Shown here piece by piece: positions 1 to 10,291 of a stretch of DNA of 64,000 nt. This DNA comes from Tubiluchus corallicola. Lineage: Eukaryota; Priapulida; Priapulimorpha; Priapulimorphida; Tubiluchidae. The DNA lies in the NCBI GenBank assembly GCA_030141605.1, contig JAQGDQ010000006.1, forward strand, positions 1,123,501 through 1,187,500, in the 5' to 3' direction. The notes beneath the pieces are model-generated. The model worked only from the letters and a program-made list of their open reading frames with translations, was not told where the DNA came from and searched no databases. Position numbers and translations under genes: made by a program. Numbering within the stretch: the stretch's first letter is position 1; each line of letters opens with the position of its first letter.

Positions 1-55
1 ATGAGAAGGATGAATTTTTACGTTACGTCCTCACAACACCACCGCTTTATTTATA

Positions 56-310
56 CGCTAACTTAACATTGTCGAGGGCACATTCATAAAAATGACAAAG
101 TTACAGACGCAATTCTTGGTATAGACTAGCTTAACACTGCTAAGGGATGGTTCATGAAAAGTGATAACTATACACTAGCTTAACGTTGTTAGAGGCAGAT
201 GCCCAAAAAGTGATGACAAAGTTGCAGCATTGTTCTCGTTACACATTGCCTTGACTATAATAATTACGGCCTTGACACAGTTGAAGGCAGATTTATGAAA
301 AGCAATGAGC
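56..310. repeat. Degenerate tandem repeat, unit roughly 65-70 bp
   Basis: About four imperfect units follow one another. Each has a core like 'agcttaac-ttgttagaggc', followed by 'ttcatgaaaagtgatgac' and 'aaagttgcag'. Cores are seen near 62, 130, 182 and 252. The units have diverged considerably, so this is an old minisatellite or the inside of a decayed element. No coding potential was seen. Confidence 0.55.
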
Positions 311-497
311 AGACATCACATTCACACTGTACTGGGCCACTGGCTAAGCTGTCTAGCGTTGATTAACTTAGGACAGAGTAATATATAAGATTCAGTAAGA
401 AAAATCAGTACACAATTAATGCAGATCAGTAAAGCTTGATGTTTGTTTCTACAGTACATCACGTACATCAAGCTATAAGCTAGAAACAAACAGAAGT

Positions 498-626
498 TTA
501 AAATTCCTTTTTAATCTCTGCAGGCTTAAATGCATACAGAGTTTTAGAAGCCCATGCACATGAAATAACTGGTGCCAATACAGAACAGCAAAGTACAGCA
601 AATAAGTAAAATAATTTAGTAGCCAT
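498..626 (-). CDS. Possible small single-pass membrane protein (42 aa), unrecognised
   Basis: A short reading frame from the second in-frame ATG (626 down to 624) encodes 42 residues. Residues about 4-22 are strongly hydrophobic (LFYLFAVLCCSVLAPVIS), followed by a charged tail ending PAEIKKEF. It could be a small membrane or secreted peptide or the last exon of a larger gene. It could equally be chance, since AT-rich DNA often gives short hydrophobic frames. I recognise no family, and no splice partner was found. Confidence 0.15.
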   Translation of the reverse strand: MATKLFYLFAVLCCSVLAPVISCAWASKTLYAFKPAEIKKEF

Positions 627-704
627 AATTTTGCGATATTTCCTCGCAAAGTACATAAGACTTAACGATACCTGTTGTGATATTACAGTTAGTTTTGAAG
701 ACAA

Positions 705-3700
705 CTCTTCTGTGAGGGCAAAGTATAATTAATGTCATAAATTAAAATTTTTTAAACCACTGCATAGATGATAGGGCTACTACACCTGAGAACAGCTCTG
801 GCACATAATATTAAATAATTAAATCATGTTTGTATCAAAGTATGTAATTAATTTTGGAAGCCAATTCTCGCTGTGATGACAAAATAAGTGTTACACTTGA
901 AAAATGTGTTGTAACTCACACAAAGTTGAACTTAACGAGTCATTAATTTCAACCTTCTGTTCGGCTCACATGACATTAAATTAATGTTTATACATGCAAC
1001 TATACTTGTAAAGTTGCATACCTGTATGCAGTACTAAATAAACATCAATTATTAATATTATGCTTGCAGTTATAATCTTTAAGCTGCTGACTAAAAGTTA
1101 TTGAAAGTCTAACTCAGTTGAGGTGTGAACATCTTTCGAATTTGACTTCTTGTGGCACGCTTTCGTTAGTTTTTTTTGCAGTTTTATTTGAACCCGTTCT
1201 TTGTTACGACTAGCTGCCACCTATTTGACATATACTAACGTCTGGTTCCAGTATAATATCATCTCTGACGTTCTTTCCTTGTTAGTTTGAATACATTGGT
1301 TTGTGTATTTTTCCAGATACAGAATTCTAGCTATTAAACGAATTACATGTACACTAACTAGGTCATTCGTAAAAATCTTTCAATACTGACTGAGTTTGGT
1401 TACGCAAGTCTTACTACTACACAACATACAAATGTTTTAAGGTACTTCATTTTTGCAGCAGGCAAAAACTCACTCCACAGAATTCCCACTACATATAGAT
1501 GATGCAAATTACTGAAGAGAGAAACATTTAGTATAAGAAAGTGGCACGGAATATAGTTATAGAGACTGTGCTTATGGTGCCTATTAAGGCATCAGAAAAA
1601 GTTAGGGATTGATTAAGGCAGGAAACATTGTCTAAACAATGTTGTCTAAACAAGGGTAAAAGAAAATCCTGTAGATGGTTTTATTACAGAAAAATGTGAG
1701 TTTGATGATTATTACAGAAAAATTGTGTGGAATGATTTAAATGCGAACTGACAATGCTAATTAATTTAGTAACAGTTACACGGAAATGGTATACACAAAT
1801 ACAATAATCTACCACTTAGTGTACCTGGTTTAGCTGCAGAAAAAGATGTACCTTGGGTATATGGCTGATTTAATAATACACATTTAATTGCAAGGTGTTT
1901 TTGTATCTGAACAATTTAATCGCTCAAAAAATGCTGTGTTGGCTGCCATAAGGCTGTATGTACAGAAATCTAAGGTGAAGAATTCCTTAACAGCTGGAAA
2001 AATTGTTGTGACTAATTCAGTTCTAAATGTAGAAAAACTGTTTAAAGACTTGACTGAACAGCAAGAACAACAGTTTAATCAGACACAACTAGTGCAAAAA
2101 GTAGAAAAGAGAAAGTTTGATAATGAAAGAAGTGGACTAAACTGGCATTGGTATGAAATGGTGCAAACTGCATTAGCACTGTATGCCTGTTAAACATTGA
2201 AATTCCCAAAAGCTAACCATACTTTTGTTGAGTTTTCACTTTTCAACATACAGAGCTCTGTCAGCATATCATATTTGTACAACATCCAGCCATTTCCATA
2301 CAAGTCAAAATATAGTATGTATGTAGTAGTTTCAAAATTGCTGACAGTCTGCACCGCCAGAATTCACTCTTATAATAAAGATGACAATAAAATGGCAAGC
2401 CTAATTAGACAGGTATCACTGATTTTGTTAAAAATTTTGATGGAAACGTGGCTTACCCGCAACGTGGTTCTTTGTTGATATCCGAGGTCGTCGACTCGCT
2501 CACTTTAAGCAGCAGCCTGTAGATCAATGAACATTCAATGGATCTACAGCAAAAATCTGAAGCCAGAATTCAGCTTGCACACAGACTTTTGCAATACACT
2601 GATCAAACTTAATAAACCCAAAATATGTTACTGTACTTGATTTTGAGGCAGTGGCACAGTGTGTGATATTTCTGGGTTATTACGAACACCAGAAATCAAG
2701 TGCACGCTGAATGAAATGGCCTTGTTTCAGCCGAGGACATGACCTAATTAACCATTCGCCGCGCATGCTCAACTGGTCACGGAGAGCAAAGAGAAGCCAT
2801 GCTCATACTGCTTTGCTGCAACCACGCTACTTTAACGCAATAGCACATACTGCAAGTACTATTGAAGAAAGAACTTGAACCAAATATCAACGGTAGAAAT
2901 TGACGCTTCAAGGATCTCAATTAATTTCTTCCTCCAAACTTTCATGAAAAAATATATATATATCATGTATATACATGCATATAAAGATGACATGCAAAAC
3001 AAGGAAACCAGCACATTAGTAGTAAAGAACCAGGGAAAAAATATACTAAAACTTATCCAGAGGAGAAGTTCAAACAACACAACTGATAATGAATGATTAA
3101 ATAGGATGCTGATCAAAGCATCAGCTTAATTTTTGGGCATGACAATGTGAGATAAGCGAGGAAGAGACAATAACAGGAGGATAAAGTGTAGAGACATCAA
3201 GATCAAGAAAAACTAAGAACTAAATTGATTCAAACCCTATTGCAGCATTGTGCAATAATCTACCGCTCGCATATGAAAATACCACCTTTAAATTGGAATA
3301 GCAAATAAGCTTTCAATTTTAAAAGAGACTTGATATTTCAATGAGTTCAATATCAGAAGTTCTCTTTTTAACAGTTCATTATAGACCCTATATATAAAAT
3401 AATCTAATACAGCCTATACGACCGAAACAGAATGCGAAACGCCATCATTGTAATGGTTTATTGTCCCTGTACTGCATGTGCACATTGATGTGCATGAGAT
3501 ATAACTGCACACAGAATATTAATAACCTTCATTAATAATCAATTAAAACCGAACCTGTAACAACATTTACAGCAATCAGTAACGTGATTCAACGTAACTG
3601 CAAGCTTATTTGGCCTTTTTCACATTCTACAGCTAAAAGACGTCAAGATGATAACTACTAGAGATATAACAGAAATAAAGTCCAGAAAATATACAAAATA

Positions 3701-4149
3701 ACTTTGCTAAGGAATCGAAGGCTTTGTTTTACTATAAGATATGCTTCATTGAACTTTGAGACTTATCTGAGCTTCTACATCTCAGCCCAACAACAAAAAA
3801 TTTGGTCACTTATAATACTAAAGTAGCAGGACAGCTAAACCAAGTTTCTCGACTTTTGGATGTGATATAAGTGTGTTTACAGGTAAAGCCAGTGAAACTT
3901 GGATAGTTGGCGACTATTTCCTTTCTCACAATTACATCTGGTGGAAAAAGGAAATTTTCCCTAACTTACATATCACAATAACTGTTATATTACAATTCTA
4001 TCTCGTTAACATAACTGTGAGCTCCATTTTGTATAACGTTCTATACCAACAACATTCTTCTGCTTTAAAGCGACAAAATATGTCATAACATTTGCATCAG
4101 TAGTATTACAAAAATTCGTTGAAAATCTGCAACACGCTACCAGGTAACC
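705..4149. other. Intergenic region with decayed repeats, no confident gene
   Basis: No exon of a recognisable family was seen. A 101-codon open frame at 1888-2193 (+), rich in Gln, Lys and Val, is preceded by broken frames from about 1560. It looks like a decayed mobile-element gene, but I cannot name it. A perfect-stem hairpin with arms ctgtagatc / gatctacag lies around 2517-2549. The rest is AT-rich and featureless to the eye. Confidence 0.4.
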
Positions 4150-7100
4150 CTAGAACTTTAATTTCTTGTATTCAGCATTTAGTCTCTTTCTATATATATC
4201 CTCAACAATTGTCACAAATTTTTGTATATCGTTTGCAAGTAGTTCTGTACTTTCAATAGCAGCAAAGTGGCCACCTGTTGGCATATCCGTATACGAGACG
4301 AGATCCAGAAATCGAATGCGCACAAGACTTTCAGGATAAGCAACCAGTTCCTCTGGAAACACAGCATAACCTGTAGGCACCTTTACTTTATAGTCCCTAA
4401 AACAATGAAATTTTATTAGTACAAGCAAGGTGGTACATGTCCATAGAAAAACTATACAATAGTATGTTGATCTTGAATGGTGCACTTCCAGTTAACATTA
4501 TTCCTTTAAGTTGCTTTTCAATTTGAATTTTGTTTTTTATTTTACTTTTACACTCAGGTTTATGTACACTCCACTGACTCACTGACTAATTGACTCAAAC
4601 CACCCACTAATGGTCCCTCATCTGGCACTGTAACTTTTTAAAAAGGAAACAATCCTTAAAGGAAAGGACAAGTCACTAAGTATGTTAGGTTTATTTTACT
4701 GTTATCACTTAAACTTAGAACAATATAACAAAAAAATTTGCAAAGAACTGCCTATAAAGCATAAATTTAAAATATACCACCTCTGAATAGAAATTTTCAC
4801 AGTTGGTGGTTGCCGCCATTCACTTGAAAGTCACAACGTAACTGGGAGACTGTGTGACTTTTCGTAAGCGCATCTTGGCTATCTGTAAGCGCGCACTGCT
4901 TAAATTAATTCAAACTTCTGCAGCTTACCTAATGTTCCCACAAAAATATTACAAAATTAACATTTTTTCTAAAAATCTCATTTTTTGTAAAACATTTTCA
5001 TACTTTTGATGAAGATAGACAGAGCTCTATTTTTCTTCAAGACGAATGACGTCATTGAAAGAAGAATGGGCATTCAAAATCTAAGTGCCCAAGCATGAAG
5101 TGATTTCGACTTTAAACTGATTTTGCTAATTACATAAGGCGCTTATTGCAGTTTAATTACTAAATCCTTCTATCATTTTTGCGAACATTGAAATAAGCCC
5201 AACCTCTTAGAAAGCTTGGCCTTTCCTTTAAGCAGTTCAGAATAGCAAAGTGCTCACGATAACTGCTAGGCAACTGAAGCATTGTGATTAGTAAATTGAC
5301 ACCCGGAAAAATTGCTTCTGATCAGTTTTCTGACCTCATTGATATAGGCTGTAAACATATAAAAATGCACCATTTGCATTAACTGCACCCTGCCTTATTG
5401 AATGCTAGATCCTTGGATCTGGGCTTGCAGAATGCTTATTTGTATCACAAAAAACAGTTGTAACAGCATGGAAGGACAATCGTGATATTAGTAATTTCAC
5501 AGCATGGTTATTGCAGTTCAATAATCTAAAAATAAATGCAGAAAATATTGGTCTACAGCATGTCCTATCTAATGGATTTTCCTTCCATTTAATCCAATGA
5601 AGCTACCCTAAAATTGGTTGTCTTTTTAAAATAAGAAGTGTATTCTGCCTCTTGGATGTGCTCTGAAATCCTAACCTTTAAAATGTTATATTTTTGCCAG
5701 ATTATGTTTCATGTTTACGTATGACCATACAGTCTAGTGGAGAAAGCATTGCTTTCCTTTTGGGAGAGCAAAAGTTTGATACTGCAGCCGGGTCTTGCCA
5801 AAGGCTGCAAAAATAGTACCTGTTGTTATCCTGTCCAATGTATGGCATTTAGGGTAAAAGTGGAGTAATTATAATCATCTCTGTTATGTAGTTGTAGAAT
5901 TGCTATTTACAGTCGGTGAAAACTCTTTTAGCTAATGAGCTTTTGTCAAAAGCCAGCTTTAACTACAAATTATTATTATTACTATTATTATTGTTATAAT
6001 ACCAAATAATTTTCAGAAAGCGACAATTTAATATTTTTACAAGCTTAAGGAAAATTTTACGTCTAATACAGTTCAAGATAATAATTACAAACCGTATGAT
6101 ATTAAACTGCCTATCAGAAAGCCAGAATTCTTTGAGGAAATGCATACTGGATTTGATACTCTGTGTTTTCCAATAAATCACAACATTTGAAAGTAATTCG
6201 TGGAGTGTTATGCCAGGTATACCCATCAGTCCACCATCTGACAAGTTTCTATTTGACTTTTTTGTCCAGGTAGAAAATTTTTCTAGAATCCAGGCAGCGA
6301 GACCAGCAGGACTATCATTCAATGCACAACCTAGAATAAAAAGAAATAAAAAAGAATTTAACGTCAAGCATACAAATTAGCATTTGACCTTACTGCAATT
6401 TCTGCAAAAGGATGCAAAGTCTTACAATCAGTCTTGGGCCCTTGAAAACAAAATACTGATAACTGATCTTGTAAAATAATGCAATATTCTTGAAGCTTGT
6501 ATTAACAACTTTCAGCTCTTTCTTAATTTCCTTCTTAAATTTTACCTATTGTGTCCGGTTTTGTCATTTGCAAGTGAAAATATCCAGATTCTTCCCAAGT
6601 ATATTTTAGTTTTTCCGAGAAAGGATAAACCTTCCATAAATCTTTATTATCCCAGATTAACCATGGAAACAAATAGCCAATGGTCATTCGTCCAATGTAA
6701 CTGAGGGACCTCACACCCATGGACATGAAGTTCACGTGCAGTCCCCTAATTCTGTATATAATAATATAAATATACTTTTTAAATTATGTTGTGTATAATA
6801 ACATAAATATACTTTAAAAATTATATTATTGCTAATGCACAAACCTGAAGTTCATAAAAATTCTTGCATGGTTCACAACTCTGGTACATTGTGTAAAATA
6901 TGTCAATTATACAGCAAATTTCTAAAAATCCACTTACACGCATAAATAAACGTGTGTATACAACTACACACTTATTCACAAATGGGACGTCATTTGCTAA
7001 GTAACCGTTTCATCAGAGCACTAGTAGAGGAAACAGCATACTGAAATTCATGATTGGAACAATTTTTGTCCAGAATGTTAAGTGAAACTAAGTATTATTA

Positions 7101-8811
7101 ATTGTGTTCCATGATGCAAATGGTAGAAACAGATAATTACTCGCTAGTAGACATTAAAGTATTTGGAGTCCTATCCATTTTCGCCCTAGGTTGACCAGTC
7201 TGTTTTTGCTAGACTGTCTGTTACAAGACGTCTCTTTCATTTGTTACAAGATATAGTAATTTAATTCAGAATCTTACAGTTTAGCTCCAAATCATTTTGC
7301 ATAGATAAGCAAATCTACACCTAGCAAAGACTATGAATGAAAACAGTATGGCAAATGTTACGGATTTACAGGTCTTATTAACTTCTGGATAAAAGCTGTT
7401 GTCCTTAGGAACTGTTTTACTACAGATGAACAAAAGTATTACTAGAAACTTGAATTACCTGTCAGGACATAAAACTGCCATGTTTGAAGCAACGACAGAT
7501 CCCCAGTCACCACCCTGAACATAAAATGACCTGAAGCTCAACCTGTCCATGAGTTTAAGGAGTATCTGAGCAGCAGCAACTTGATCAAACCCTGCAGCAA
7601 AAATATTCAAGGAATTAAGTTAATAATATTCTTTAGCAAAAGACTATGCTAGGGGTCAATTTCTCCCATTCACTCAGAAAAATCCATCTAGGGGCAATCC
7701 TTCTGGTGGAATAGTTGGGAATTAATCAGATCATGCAATGCTGTTCCATTATAATTTTTTTTGTAATTGTAATACAAGTCTGTAATACGAGTTAAACTGA
7801 TATTCAATGTTTTAATACACTTGACTGTAAAAAATGCAAAACAGAAAAACTGTGGCACTTACTGTGGGTCACAGTTGATGTTAACCTGATAAATGAAATA
7901 TTTTCAATACAATAAAAACATTCTCATTTAAATTTCACACTGGGTTGCTAAAAGTAGTAAACTCATTTAAATTGAACAGTATTAACCATTAAGTGATGTT
8001 TAAATTTATACAATGTATAGCTATGCAGAATTCCCTATAGGAGACTAAGAATGTATGTCAATATTCATAAGTAGTTTCTCTTTTGTAATTAAATTAGCAT
8101 ACACAGTTTTGTAATCATATATTTGATTTTCAACCCAGATAATTACTATAATGAAATATAAACATATTTTGCTGATAATGTATTTTAGAGACCTGGATGG
8201 TGAGGCGCCTCTGAAAAGCCAAACCCAGGTATTGAAGGCACGATAATTTCAAACACCTCATTTTCCACGGAACCGCCATTATTTAATGGATCAGAAAGAA
8301 ATGGGATGATTTTCAAAAACTCATAAAATGATCCTGGCCATCCATGGATCATCAACAATGGATATGCTGTCTTGTGAGAACTCTTGGGCTTTATGTGCAT
8401 AAAGTGGACGTCAATGCCCTGTATATTGGTGATATAATGATTAAACATGTCGAGTTCATCTTGAAAACGTGTCCAGTCATATGAAGTTAGCCAATAGTCC
8501 ACCAAAACTTTTAGAGTATCGCTGTTGAATCCATAATTGAATGCTACTTCGTGTAAAGTGTCGGCATATTTAGTGTGTTCCAAGCGCATTTTCAAATCTG
8601 CTATGTCAGCTTCTGTCAGAATGGGGTGAAATGGTCTTATACTCTCATTAACAGTTTGAAAAGCTTCTTTGCTCCATTGCAGTTCGTCAAATACTGGAAG
8701 TTCAGGCTCCTCATGTTCAAAATTAATTATAATAGTAAAAAACACTGCTCCTAATAATGAGCATACTGTAAAACACCAGAGATTACAGAAGCACGAAAAA
8801 CTAAAAGGCAT
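4150..8811 (-). CDS. EPHX1: Microsomal / juvenile-hormone-type epoxide hydrolase (EPHX1 family), 5 exons, 480 aa
   Basis: Predicted to hydrolyse epoxides to diols at the ER membrane (xenobiotic or juvenoid-type substrates; the actual substrate is unknown). Exons in transcription order are 8811-8193, 7591-7459, 6751-6546, 6330-6093 and 4396-4150; all junctions are GT-AG and keep frame, giving 480 residues against about 455 in mammals. Residues about 10-30 form the N-terminal membrane anchor. The oxyanion motif HGWPG is at 156-160. The nucleophile Asp is about residue 235 in QGGDWGS. The acid Glu is about 415 in FPEEL and the His about 442 in GGHFA, so the alpha/beta-hydrolase triad is intact. 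ALNDSPAGLAAWILEKFSTW is almost identical to the family consensus. Introns hold a SINE and a MITE. The gene is divergent from the SLC7 transporter at 10.3 kb. The symbol is given by family; insect-style annotation would call it a JHEH-like gene. Confidence 0.95.
4656..5231. mobile_element. TTAA-flanked MITE (piggyBac-like or Sola3-like ends)
   Basis: The element at about 4660-5227 is bounded on both sides by TTAA (4656-4659 and 5228-5231). Its ends are inverted copies: AGGAAAGGACAAG on the left, and on the right the reverse complement of AGGAAAGGCCAAG. TTAA target duplications are the hallmark of piggyBac and Sola3 transposases (family knowledge). It has no coding capacity. It sits in intron 4 of the epoxide hydrolase gene. 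Its right part (about 5085-5225) has diverged relatives at 46.48-46.65 kb (+) and 55.80-55.92 kb (-). Confidence 0.7.
5727..5996 (+). mobile_element. tRNA-derived SINE with (ATT)n tail
   Basis: The head reads like a tRNA gene: 'tctagtggagaaagcattg' resembles an A-box region, and 'aagtttgatactgcag' about 30 bp later resembles a B box (GGTTCGANTCC). A gene-unrelated body with 'ggtcttgccaaaggctgc' and 'aaaaatagtacctg' follows, and it ends in an ATT-repeat tail at about 5970-5995. This is the usual pol III SINE layout. It is inserted in intron 4 of the epoxide hydrolase gene and appears in sense on the + strand. Confidence 0.6.
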
Positions 8812-9473
8812 TTTGACTTAATTGCATGACGGAAGAAAGTTTATCATCAGTACAGTCCGATACTGAACCTTGCTCTCTACGTCAATGTGTAGTCTTTGCA
8901 TTATGACAGTTGTGTATCAACCAACCTGACCAGGACGATATAATGTATTACAAAACATTAACACGATCAAAACAGTTGAAATACCGTCAGCTTTTCTGTT
9001 ACATGGATTTGTAGATACAGACAAGATTGTTTATTTACATGAAATGGCAGAACATGCAGATGTTAATGAAATGAAACTTATCAGAACCTGAGGACAAGGG
9101 TCACACTACAGCAGGGCAAAAATAACAATTTTACTTGTATCTTACTCGGAAGGTGTTACGGAAGCAGCAACTGCACAGCAACAAAAATTTACATCTCGGA
9201 TTTATTGCAAAAAAATTGGAACAGCTCCTCCTGTTAGTTAATCTTCAAAACAACATTTGTTCATCACGGAACAAACAAGTAAGTTTTTATTTTTACATTT
9301 CCGTTTAGGTTGCAAAGCTTATCGGCTACAGTACAAATGTACTTAGTTAACAAAGCTATACAAAACACAGTTGATTTTATTTTGCCTTGGATTGAGTAAA
9401 TATTTCAATCAACATCAACTAGCAATACGAGAGAACTCTACCGAGATTTGTCAACATTAGCAAGAAAAAACGT

Positions 9474-9659
9474 AATTTGGCAGTTAAACACCGAGCAAAG
9501 ATAAGTACTTGTGGTGTGTTACACTGAGACGTACATAAAATTGAATTGTATTGTAACTCACCACAAATAATTTAATTTTATGAACTTCTCACTGTAAAAC
9601 ACACCACTTGCCATCTATCTTTGCTCAGTGTTTATAAACTTCCAAATTTTGTAAACCTC
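9474..9659. repeat. Foldback element with arms of about 85 bp
   Basis: The left arm (about 9474-9555, 'aatttggcagtt...gagcaaagat...gtggtgtgtt...cataaaatt') is matched by the reverse complement of the right arm (about 9567-9659), which carries 'aattttatgaacttctcac', 'aacacaccactt', 'atctttgctcagtgttta' and 'cttccaaatt'. The central loop is only about 10-20 bp. Identity is imperfect, which suggests an aged palindromic MITE. Confidence 0.7.
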
Positions 9660-9892
9660 ACTCTCAGGTTACCAGCACTTTTTATTCAGGTATGTTAATT
9701 TATTCTGTTTGCTTTTTTTAATTAATTTTTATTCTAGCAAAAACCAATTCTATAGTTCTGTGTTTTTCTTTTTATGCAGTCATTTATATTCTTTTCTCTA
9801 ACTTATATTTCAAACCAATGATGTTTAGCTAAAATTTTGTTTTTAATGTTCTTACATTGGTACACATTGTTTTAACAATTTGTTATTTTTCG

Positions 9893-9916
9893 CTGATGAG
9901 GGCCGCTAGGGCGAAA
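9893..9916 (+). ncRNA. Hammerhead-ribozyme-like core, degenerate
   Basis: CTGATGA at 9893-9899 is followed, after a GC-rich segment that nearly forms a stem (gggcc-gcta-gggc), by GAAA at 9913-9916. That is the conserved hammerhead core layout. Stem II is damaged, and I could not place convincing stems I and III, so it is either a remnant of a retroelement ribozyme or chance. An 'aataaa' lies just downstream. Confidence 0.25.
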
Positions 9917-10291
9917 GCTACGGAATAAATATTACAATGTTTGAGAGTATAAAGGGCATTACGTTTTTTCTGTTAATAAATACTTGCATTTGCACTTGGT
10001 TTTGAGTGCCAACAGCCATCAAATGTATAGGCAAACAATTTTTAAACTATACCATTAATAAATTATGTGAACTGAAGAAAGGATTAATCTATATTACGCA
10101 AAAGATAAAATTTGCGACCTTCCTAGAACTTAAATGCTGTTTTAACATTTTGAATTTTCGCAGGTCTCGTTGTAGTGATGTGTTGTGTTCTATAAGGCAA
10201 CCTCGGTCTACACGGAAAGCCACCTATTTTGTTGTGAGTTCTCCATTGCAACTTACCTAATGCACTATGTTCCATCATATCTGACTGCAAA

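Larger units (their letters stand above)
8812..10291. promoter_or_regulatory. Divergent intergenic region between epoxide hydrolase and SLC7 transporter
   Basis: This 1.5-kb region must hold the promoters and 5' UTRs of both flanking divergent genes. No clear TATA box or other element was assigned. It also contains a foldback palindrome (9474-9659) and a hammerhead-like core (9893-9916), both described separately. No other coding exon was recognised. Confidence 0.4.

Noticed and set aside
432-491. Two interleaved inverted repeats (agcttgatgt/acatcaagct and gtttgtttcta/tagaaacaaac) that could form a pseudoknot-like RNA
   Set aside because: Only 10-11-bp arms in AT-rich repeat-laden DNA, with no sign of a flanking gene or conserved structure.
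1888-2193. 101-codon open frame as a real gene
   Set aside because: No family resemblance, no splice context, and the preceding sequence is full of broken frames; more likely a decayed repeat.
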